Below are positions 1 to 5,704 of a stretch of 9,417 bases of DNA, piece after piece. Numbering within the stretch: position 1 is the stretch's first letter; each line of letters begins with the position of its first letter. The position numbers were made by a program, and so were the translations under genes. The notes under the pieces are model-generated. The model was not told the DNA's origin. It searched no databases and was given only the letters and a program-made list of their open reading frames with translations. This DNA is from Planctomycetota bacterium (GTDB lineage: Bacteria; Planctomycetota; Phycisphaerae; Tepidisphaerales; Tepidisphaeraceae), in NCBI GenBank assembly GCA_023417885.1, contig JAEZED010000080.1:1-9417 (forward strand). Direction: 5' to 3'.

Positions 1-1
1 C

Positions 2-115
2 TGCCTCCCCGCGCCGTCGGAAGCGCCGATGTTCATCCTCCCGGTGGCCAAACCCGAGCCCGTGCTGGTGGAGGCGGCGCAGCGCGAGCAACCGCGCGAG
101 CGACGAGCGGCGTGA
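2..115 (+). CDS. C-terminal end of an unidentified protein (cut by window edge)
   Basis: This open frame enters from the left edge and gives 37 residues before TGA at 113-115. The visible peptide runs from a Pro/Ala-rich stretch through PMFILPVAKPEPVLVEAAQ to a basic, Arg-rich tail. About 32 of 37 codons end in G or C, matching the coding bias of the other genes, while the two other + frames lack this bias. That is the reason for calling it real. No domain can be recognised from so short a tail, and the function is unknown. It converges on the minus-strand material at 157-249 and fabI. The alternative is chance openness in GC-rich DNA. Confidence 0.5.
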   Translation, partial: CLPAPSEAPMFILPVAKPEPVLVEAAQREQPRERRAA

Positions 116-147
116 TGAAGCCCGCCCGCAGGGCGCACGCCATGTAG

Positions 148-167
148 CCGGCGGTTTCAACCGCCGG
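148..167. repeat. Perfect 9-bp-arm palindrome
   Basis: The sequence CCGGCGGTTTCAACCGCCGG has two perfect 9-bp arms around a 2-base centre. It resembles short dispersed palindromes that I recall from planctomycete and other GC-rich environmental genomes, but copy number cannot be seen here. There is no T-run on either side, so it is not a classical intrinsic terminator. It contains the stop codon of the small minus-strand frame at 157-249, which suggests that it truncated that frame. Confidence 0.6.
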
Positions 168-249
168 GAAGCTCCGCAGTCGCGCGCCCGCCGCGCGCGA
201 TGACGCTCTCCACCTCCGCCATCGTCCAGCCATCGCGGAAGGGACCCAT
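157..249 (-). pseudogene. Possible truncated small ORF downstream of fabI
   Basis: A 30-codon frame starts at ATG 249-247 and reads MGPFRDGWTMAEVESVIARG followed by ten more residues. It stops at TGA 159-157, inside the palindrome at 148-167. An AAAGGAG ribosome-binding site lies 10 bases upstream of the ATG, immediately after the fabI stop codon, so the frame would be co-transcribed with fabI. Most of its codons end in G or C and the peptide looks protein-like. No sensible continuation is visible past the palindrome in any frame. The simplest reading is the start of a gene broken by a repeat insertion or deletion. It could also be a genuine micro-protein or chance. The overlapping 75-codon GTG-start frame (260-33) has Arg/Ala-rich, shadow-like composition and is not preferred. 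Confidence 0.3.
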
Positions 250-267
250 GACCGTGTCACTCCTTTG

Positions 268-1065
<798 letters not shown>

Positions 1066-1134
1066 GAAATCTCTCTCCAGGATCGGGGCGGGGTAAGGCT
1101 CAACCGTAAGCAACCCGCCTCAACCCGACAACCA

Positions 1135-1162
1135 CCCCCCACCACCCACCACTCCCACTCCC
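1135..1162 (-). other. G-quadruplex-like tract in the fabI upstream region
   Basis: On the minus strand, which is the non-template strand for fabI, four G-runs of at least three are separated by loops of 3, 6 and 4 bases. They are seen on the + strand as C-runs at 1160-1162, 1154-1156, 1145-1147 and 1135-1140. This fits the usual G3+N1-7 pattern. The tract lies 70-97 bases upstream of the fabI start, inside the divergent spacer 1066-1277. That spacer otherwise contains only a polypyrimidine stretch, and I see no convincing sigma-70 promoter in it on either strand. Folding or a regulatory role is inference. Confidence 0.45.
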
Positions 1163-1277
1163 ACTACCACGCCCAATCATCCGCGACCGCCGTCGCCGCC
1201 GGCCGTCGCCTCGGGGGGCGTTCGCTCGCAATGGGTCGCCGCCATCGGTTAACCTGATGTCCCCACCGGGGACGTTC

Positions 1278-1793
1278 ATGAGCAGCATGCAAACCGACTT
1301 CGATCCGCGCGGCGTCACCCGTCCCGTCGGCAGCCTCCTGGCCTACTACCTCATCGCCTCCCTGCGCTCCGGGCCGGCCTTTCCCATCCTCGCGGTCCTC
1401 GGCTACTTCAAGTATCGCACCCTCCGCTACCGCTTCGACGACGACGGCGTCGCCATGAGCTGGGGCATCCTCTTCCGGCGCGAGATCTACCTCACCTACC
1501 GCCGCATCCAGGACATCCACCTCACCCGCAACATCCTCCAGCGCTGGTTCAACCTCGCCCGCATCGACATCCAGACCGCAAGCGGCTCCGCCAGGGCGGA
1601 GATGAGCATCGAGGGCATCCACGAGTTCGACGAGCTGCGCGACTTCCTCTACGAACGCATGCGCGGCGCCCGCGGCATCCTGCCCGACGATGCCTCCTCC
1701 GCCCCCGCCGACCAGGAGGACGAGGCACTCCTCCTGCTCCGCGAGATCCACGCCTCCCTCCGGCAACTGCTCGACCGGGAGGACGCGGCATGA
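1278..1793 (+). CDS. Bacterial PH-domain (bPH2, YdbS-like) membrane-associated protein
   Basis: The predicted product has 171 residues. Residues 18-46 form a hydrophobic, probably membrane-inserted segment around PAFPILAVLGYF. A bPH2 domain follows at about 48-128, with the typical pattern of YRFDDDGVAMSWGILFRREI, then YRRIQDIHLTRNILQRWFNL, then IDIQT and a closing helix ELRDFLYERM. Such domains occur in YdbS/YdbT-type membrane proteins of largely unknown role. The C-terminus (149-165) is an amphipathic helix, EALLLLREIHASLRQLL, which recurs in the next gene. ATG 1278 is preferred because GGGGA sits 5 bases upstream. ATG 1257, which adds 7 residues, has no visible ribosome-binding site, and a third ATG lies at 1287. 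The stop overlaps the start of the downstream paralogue, so the two form an operon. Exact function is unknown. Confidence 0.85.
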   Translation: MSSMQTDFDPRGVTRPVGSLLAYYLIASLRSGPAFPILAVLGYFKYRTLRYRFDDDGVAMSWGILFRREIYLTYRRIQDIHLTRNILQRWFNLARIDIQTASGSARAEMSIEGIHEFDELRDFLYERMRGARGILPDDASSAPADQEDEALLLLREIHASLRQLLDREDAA

Positions 1794-2701
1794 CCACCGG
1801 GCTCCAGACCCCGCCGCACCACCAGCCCGGAGAGTCCACCGCGCCGGGCGAGACGGCCGCGGGCGACGGCGGCGCGCTCCCGCATCAACCCGCGGCGCGC
1901 GATCCGCGCATGGCTCGCTACTACCGCGGATTCTGGGGCATGCTCACGCGCTGGCTGAAGGTGCCCGCCGAGCCGCCGCACCTGCCCGGCGTCGATGGCG
2001 CCGCCCTGCGTGTCATCAAGCCGTCGCGCCGCTGGCTTTCCTACCTGCGTCTCCAGTGGCTCGGCAAGACGGTCATCCTCGGCGGCGCGGGCCTGGCCTT
2101 CGGCCTCACGCTCGACTTCCTCGACGACCTCCCCGAGTGGCTGCACGCGCTGATCGTCGTCTTCGAGGTCGCGGCCTACGTCGGCGCGATCCCCGCGCTC
2201 TACCTCGCGATCCACCTGCGCTACGACGCGACGTGGTACATCATGAGCGACCGCAGCCTCTGCATCCGCCGCGGCATCTGGACGATCCGCGAGACGACGC
2301 TCACCTTCGAGAACGTGCAGAACGTCTCGGTGAGCCAGGGGCCGGTGCAGCGGTGGTTCGGCATTGCCGACGTCATCCTCGAGACCGCCGGCGGGGGCAA
2401 GGCCTCCGGCGACGACAAGGACGCCCAGGACGCCCACCGCGGGCGCATGGAGGGAATCGAGGATGTGGAGGCGCTGCGCGACCTGCTGATGAGCCGGATT
2501 CGCACCAGCCGCACCGCCGGCCTCGGCGACGAGCCCGACACGCCCCCCGCGCCCCCCACGGGCCCCGCCGCCGCCCACCGCTGGTCCGAAGCACACCTCG
2601 CCGTCCTCCGCGCCATCCGCGACGACCTCGCAGCAAACGGGGTCAGGAGTCGCCGTCGGGATGCGTTGAAAGCTCTAGAGCATTCCGCGGGCGACTCCTG
2701 A
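1790..2701 (+). CDS. Bacterial PH-domain (bPH2, YdbT/YdbS-like) membrane protein, C-terminus repeat-derived
   Basis: The product has 303 residues and is paralogous to the preceding gene. Its order is a Pro/Gly-rich, probably disordered N-terminus (1-40), a basic juxtamembrane stretch, two hydrophobic segments at about 93-109 and 119-141, and a bPH2 domain at about 145-236. Domain motifs are WYIMSDRSLCIRRGIW, ENVQNVSVSQGPVQRWFGIADVILETA and EGIEDVEALRDLLMSRIR. A Pro-rich linker and a helix HLAVLRAIRDDLAA (269-282) match the C-terminal helix of the upstream protein. The start is firm: ATG overlaps the previous TGA (ATGA) and GGGAGG lies 7 bases upstream, giving translational coupling. The last 20 or so codons and the TGA lie inside the inverted-repeat element at 2639-2705, so the native C-terminus was probably replaced. 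Molecular function is unknown; bPH2 proteins are generally membrane-anchored. Confidence 0.85.
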   Translation: MTTGLQTPPHHQPGESTAPGETAAGDGGALPHQPAARDPRMARYYRGFWGMLTRWLKVPAEPPHLPGVDGAALRVIKPSRRWLSYLRLQWLGKTVILGGAGLAFGLTLDFLDDLPEWLHALIVVFEVAAYVGAIPALYLAIHLRYDATWYIMSDRSLCIRRGIWTIRETTLTFENVQNVSVSQGPVQRWFGIADVILETAGGGKASGDDKDAQDAHRGRMEGIEDVEALRDLLMSRIRTSRTAGLGDEPDTPPAPPTGPAAAHRWSEAHLAVLRAIRDDLAANGVRSRRRDALKALEHSAGDS

Positions 2702-2705
2702 CCCC
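2639..2705. mobile_element. 67-bp element with 16-bp perfect terminal inverted repeats (MITE/REP-like)
   Basis: The left end GGGGTCAGGAGTCGCC (2639-2654) is the exact reverse complement of the right end (2690-2705). The 35-base interior contains the 10-bp palindrome GCTCTAGAGC (2672-2681). The unit is too small to encode a transposase, so it would be non-autonomous. Termini of the form GGGGTCAGGAGTC resemble short palindromic repeats linked to IS200/RAYT-type (Y1) transposases, from memory rather than a search. It covers the 3' end of the second PH-domain gene and supplies its stop codon. There is no flanking T-run, so a role as intrinsic terminator is not supported, although the RNA would fold strongly. 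Confidence 0.65.
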
Positions 2706-2872
2706 CTCCCGCGCCGCAGTGCCGCCCAGCCGACGCGCCCCTTGCCCGTCCGCCCACTGCGGCGTCGCCGAGCCGAATCCCAAAGGGTGCAAAGCGGCAC
2801 CAAGCACGATACCATCGTGATCAGCCTTGCGCAGTAGAGAGCAGCGGGCCTGCCAACCGTGGAGCAGCGCTG

Positions 2873-3393
2873 ATGAGAAGTCGAATCCTTCCGTTGAGTC
2901 GGCCTATGTCGTCCGCTGTTCTGCATGCCCATATTCGGCTTGTACTCGCCGGTAGCATGGCAATGCTGATAGGGTGCGTGAGTGCCTCGAAGCCTCAGGT
3001 CAGGCAGGCGATTGCGTACAAGGCCGATGAGAACCGCTTCCTGGTTATGTTCGGACCGGACCCGACTACCGGGCGTCCGACTTCCACATCGTGGATTCAA
3101 AGTCGGTGATCGTCGCACCCGAGGGAACGCGCTACGGAGTTCGGAGCGAAGACGTAGAAGAGTACCTCGACCCCGAGATGGTCGGCTTGTCCCGCTACCT
3201 TTACTTCGCCCAGCCGCCCGGCGGGCGTGTGGAGGACGGCACGTGGAAGCTTGCGGTGGTGATCGACGGTCCGTCTGGTGAAGAGCGGCGCAACTTCGAG
3301 CTGAGCATTCCTGCCGAGTTGTCACCACATAACGATCCAGCGGAACGGCGTCGGGCATTCAACGCAGCCAGGCCGCTCGGTTCCCACCGCTGA
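2873..3393 (+). pseudogene. Frameshifted small lipoprotein gene, unknown function
   Basis: The first frame starts at ATG 2873 with GGAG 8 bases upstream. It encodes a signal peptide ending in the lipobox LIGC (Cys35), so the mature protein would be lipidated. It continues through AYKADENRFLVMFGPDP and then degenerates, stopping at 3107-3109. Starting about 3061, the frame one base back reads coherently as PDYRASDFHIVDSKSVIVAP and continues to TGA 3391-3393, including a beta-rich TWKLAVVIDGPSGEERRNFEL stretch. Adding one C to the CCC run at 3061-3063 joins the frames into about 173 residues, reading GPDPDYRASDF. The second frame alone would need a GTG start at 3091 with no ribosome-binding site. 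I do not recognise the family. GC content is visibly lower than in the neighbours. It is either a real frameshift mutation or a one-base sequencing or assembly error. The alternative start at ATG 2906 also keeps the lipobox. Confidence 0.6.
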
Positions 3394-3435
3394 ACTGTGT
3401 CGCGTCGTCGAACTCGCACTCTGCGAAAACTACGG

Positions 3436-4584
3436 CTACCCCCGCGCACTCCGCCTCCCCGGCCCGGTATACCGGCTGCGCGGGCGGATCAGGCGGTTCT
3501 TGTCCTGCTGCTCGGTCACGTGCGCCGCCCAGCCGATCACGCGGCTGCACGCAAACAGCGGCGTGTTCAGGTCCGTCGGCACCTTCAGCAGGTGGAACAG
3601 CGGCGCGGCGTAGAGGTCGGCGTTGGCGGGGATGCCCTTGAGGTTCATCATCGCCGCCTCCAGGGCCTCGCCGATCTCCGTCCACTGCGTCTCGCCTGTG
3701 GCCTTGCCCGCCTCGCGGCACATGTCGCGCAGGATCGGCACGCGGCTGTCCCCCTTCTTGTAGACGCGGTGGCCGAAGCCCATGATGAGCTCCTTGCGCT
3801 CGAGCTTGCCCTTGATCCAGCTCTCGGCGTTCTCGGGCTTGCCGACCTCGCGCAGGACCTTCATCGCCTCCTCGTTGGCCCCGCCGTGCAGCGGGCCCTT
3901 GAGCGCGCCGATGGCGCCGGTGATGGCGCAGTGCATGTCGGCGAGCGTGGAGGCGATGACGCGGGCGGTGAAAGTGCTGGCATTGAAGTCGTGCTCGGCG
4001 TAGAGCGTGTAGATCGCGTCCATCGCGCGGGCCTTCCAGTCCTCGGGACGCTTCCCCTCGAGCATGTACATGAAGTTGGCGGCGAGCGGCAGGTCATCCG
4101 CGGGGGCGATCGGCTCCTGACCCGAGCGCAGGCGATGCGAAGCGGCGGTGGCGGCGTTGATGACGCCGCAGAGGCGCACGGCCTTGGCGACGTTGGCGGC
4201 GTGGGCGTTGTCGGTGATCTGCGGCTCCCACCCGGCGCTGGCGCTGACGGCGGTGCGCAGCGAGTCCATCGGGTGCATCTCCTTCGGCAGCGTGCGGAGG
4301 ATCTGCACGATGGGCTCGGGGAGCTTGAGGGCGGCGCGCAGCTCGTCCTCTATCTGCTGGCGCTGCCCATCGCTCGGCAGATCATCGTTCAGCAGCAGCC
4401 ACGCCACCGACTCGAACGGCACCTTCCCCGCCAGCTCGTGGACGTCATACCCGCGGTAGAGCAGCACGGCCTCGGCGTGCACCTGGCAGATCGCGCTCTC
4501 GCCGGCGATCACGCCCTCGAGCCCGGGGTGGTAAACGACGGCGGGATCCTGGGTGGGGTCGGTGGAGGTGTTGTTCGTTGCCAT
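3436..4584 (-). CDS. prpC: 2-methylcitrate synthase / citrate synthase family (PrpC-like)
   Basis: This citrate-synthase-fold enzyme would condense propionyl-CoA (or acetyl-CoA) with oxaloacetate to 2-methylcitrate (or citrate). At 382 residues it matches the short PrpC/CitZ class rather than the longer hexameric GltA type. Visible active-site motifs are HPMDSLR (104-110), GPLHGGANEEA with catalytic His233, GFGHRVYKKGDSRVP with His272, NADLYAA with the catalytic Asp323 (NxDFYSG in most relatives), and TPLFACSRVIGWAAHVTEQ near the C-terminus. The start is ATG 4584-4582, preceded by an A-rich AAGAAAAAGAA with only a weak ribosome-binding match. The gene lies 58 bases after prpB and is last in the prpD-prpB-prpC order, which favours the methylcitrate role. 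Sequence alone cannot exclude true citrate synthase or dual activity. It converges on the frameshifted lipoprotein gene with 42 bases between them. Confidence 0.88.
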   Translation of the reverse strand: MATNNTSTDPTQDPAVVYHPGLEGVIAGESAICQVHAEAVLLYRGYDVHELAGKVPFESVAWLLLNDDLPSDGQRQQIEDELRAALKLPEPIVQILRTLPKEMHPMDSLRTAVSASAGWEPQITDNAHAANVAKAVRLCGVINAATAASHRLRSGQEPIAPADDLPLAANFMYMLEGKRPEDWKARAMDAIYTLYAEHDFNASTFTARVIASTLADMHCAITGAIGALKGPLHGGANEEAMKVLREVGKPENAESWIKGKLERKELIMGFGHRVYKKGDSRVPILRDMCREAGKATGETQWTEIGEALEAAMMNLKGIPANADLYAAPLFHLLKVPTDLNTPLFACSRVIGWAAHVTEQQDKNRLIRPRSRYTGPGRRSARG

Positions 4585-4606
4585 TTCTTTTTCTTAGAAA
4601 GTGGAG

Positions 4607-4672
4607 GCCACGAATGACACGAATGCCCACGAATCAGAGCTGTCATTCGGGTCCATTCGTGTCATTCGTGGC
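4607..4672. repeat. 19-bp perfect inverted repeat with internal CACGAATG repeats
   Basis: GCCACGAATGACACGAATG (4607-4625) is the exact reverse complement of 4654-4672. Each arm contains two CACGAATG units 9 bases apart, and an inner CGAAT/ATTCG pair (4630-4634 and 4645-4649) extends the fold. The element covers the prpB-prpC junction. On the minus strand, the right arm and loop encode the last ten or so residues of PrpB, and the prpB stop (4645-4643) lies in the loop. It could form a hairpin in the prpB-prpC mRNA. I recall similar CACGAATG-type intergenic repeats from other environmental bacterial genomes, but copy number here is unseen. Confidence 0.65.
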
Positions 4673-5542
4673 GCCTTTGTCCGGCATCCAGAGTTCCGCG
4701 TTCGGGTCGTAGTCGAGCACGTCGTAAAGCTCCTGCCGCGTCTGCATCTTCTCGACGAGGTCCCTCTGCGTGCCGTGCTGCTTGAGTTGATTGAGCCCGT
4801 CGAGCATCGCCTTGTTCGCGAGGCGAAAGGCGGTCTGCGGGAAGATGACCATGCGGTAGCCGATCCGCCCGAGCTCATCCACGTTCATCAGCGGCGTCTT
4901 GCCGAACTCCGTCATGTTCGCCAGCAGCTTCGTCTCGGGTGCCCCAACCGCCTGGGCGAACTGTTTCAGTTCCTCCGCCGACTGCATCGCCTCAGGGAAG
5001 ATCGCATCCGCCCCCGCCGCCAGGTACCGCTTCGCCCGCTCGACCGCGGCGTCGAGTCCCTCGACCGCCCGGGCGTCCGTGCGTGCGATGATGAGAAAGT
5101 CCTTGTCCCGCCGGGCCCCCGCCGCCGCGTCGAGCTTGGCGCACATCTCGTCCGCCGGCACGACGTCCTTGCCCGCGAGGTGGCCGCAGCGCTTGGGGAA
5201 CTCCTGGTCCTCCAGGTGAAGCCCCGCCAGGCCGACGCGCTCCAGCTCGCGCACCGTCCGGGCGACATTGCTCGGCCCGCCGAAGCCGGTGTCGACGTCC
5301 GCCACGACCGGCAGGCTCGTCGCGTCGCAGATGTAGCCGACCAGGCGCACCCACTCGTCCATCCCAACAAGCCCGATGTCCGGCACGCCCGCCGTCGCGT
5401 TGGTGAGCCCGGCCCCGCTGACGTACACCGCCTCGAACCCGGCCCGCTCGATCAGCCGGGCGGTCATCGCGTTGAACGCGCCGGGCATGGCGACGCAACG
5501 CTCGCCGATGAGCTTTCGAAGTTGAGCTGGTCGGGAGGTCAT
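4643..5542 (-). CDS. prpB: 2-methylisocitrate lyase (PrpB)
   Basis: PrpB cleaves 2-methylisocitrate to pyruvate and succinate, the last step of the methylcitrate cycle. The 299-residue product is close to the 296 of E. coli PrpB and belongs to the isocitrate lyase/PEP mutase superfamily. Motifs are SGAGLTNATAGVPDIGL (42-58), the Mg2+-binding DVDTGFGGP (82-90), LHLEDQ (109-113), the catalytic loop KRCGH (117-121), IIARTDARAVEGLDAA (151-166), FPEA (182-185), NMTEFGKTP (209-217) and GTQRDLVEKMQTRQELYD. The last 10-11 residues (GATNDTNGPE) come from the inverted repeat at 4607-4672 and are unlike other PrpB tails. ATG 5542 is chosen because the family begins there. An in-frame ATG at 5596 adds 18 residues encoded by a repeat element. 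The ribosome-binding site is weak. It sits between prpD and prpC on the same strand. Confidence 0.93.
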   Translation of the reverse strand: MTSRPAQLRKLIGERCVAMPGAFNAMTARLIERAGFEAVYVSGAGLTNATAGVPDIGLVGMDEWVRLVGYICDATSLPVVADVDTGFGGPSNVARTVRELERVGLAGLHLEDQEFPKRCGHLAGKDVVPADEMCAKLDAAAGARRDKDFLIIARTDARAVEGLDAAVERAKRYLAAGADAIFPEAMQSAEELKQFAQAVGAPETKLLANMTEFGKTPLMNVDELGRIGYRMVIFPQTAFRLANKAMLDGLNQLKQHGTQRDLVEKMQTRQELYDVLDYDPNAELWMPDKGATNDTNGPE

Positions 5543-5561
5543 CTGGTATTCGATCCGTAAC

Positions 5562-5687
5562 AACGCAAAGGCGCAAAGGGCGCAAAGAGAGAACAAGGGA
5601 GTTGTCTGCGGTCGCGACGCCGGTGGCTGTCTTTACTACCTCACTCCGTTCTTTGCTCCCTCTTTGCGCTCTTCGTGTCTTGGCGTT
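5562..5687. repeat. GCAAAG-rich imperfect inverted repeat between prpD and prpB
   Basis: The 162-base prpD-prpB spacer contains three closely spaced GCAAAG units (5565-5588) in the series CGCAAAG, GCGCAAAG, GGCGCAAAG. Related material lies in reverse orientation near 5651-5687. GCGCAAAGAG (5580-5589) is exactly complementary to 5660-5669, and AACGC (5562-5566) to 5683-5687. The middle is unremarkable. The element probably inserted into or expanded the intergenic region of the operon. It may form a long imperfect hairpin in the mRNA. Whether it separates prpD from prpB transcription cannot be told from sequence. Confidence 0.5.
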
Positions 5688-5704
5688 CCTCTGGTCCCTG
5701 GCGG

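Noticed and set aside
1066..1113. 16-residue N-terminal extension of FabI
   Set aside because: GGAGAG sits correctly before the ATG at 1065 and the extension has no family counterpart.
1066..1134. Possible fabI promoter (TTGTCG, 17-base spacer, TACGGT on the minus strand)
   Set aside because: The -10 matches only 3 of 6 consensus bases, too weak to list as a feature.
1649..2757. Minus-strand frames across the bPH2 pair
   Set aside because: They are shadows of the coupled PH-domain genes, with no recognisable protein features.
2805..2819. Small palindrome CACGAT-ACC-ATCGTG upstream of the lipoprotein gene
   Set aside because: Six-base arms are expected by chance, and no promoter elements line up with it.
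2675..3358. 227-codon minus-strand frame covering the lipoprotein region
   Set aside because: Its composition is Arg/Ser/Cys-rich with no domain. The + strand has a signal peptide, lipobox, ribosome-binding site and coherent beta-rich sequence, even though frameshifted.
3397..4617. 406-codon + strand frame
   Set aside because: It is the antisense of the citrate synthase gene, and the minus strand shows every active-site motif.
5543..5596. 18-residue N-terminal extension of PrpB with a Cys-rich, signal-like look
   Set aside because: The codons derive from the GCAAAG repeat. Characterised PrpB proteins start near the ATG at 5542 and are cytosolic.
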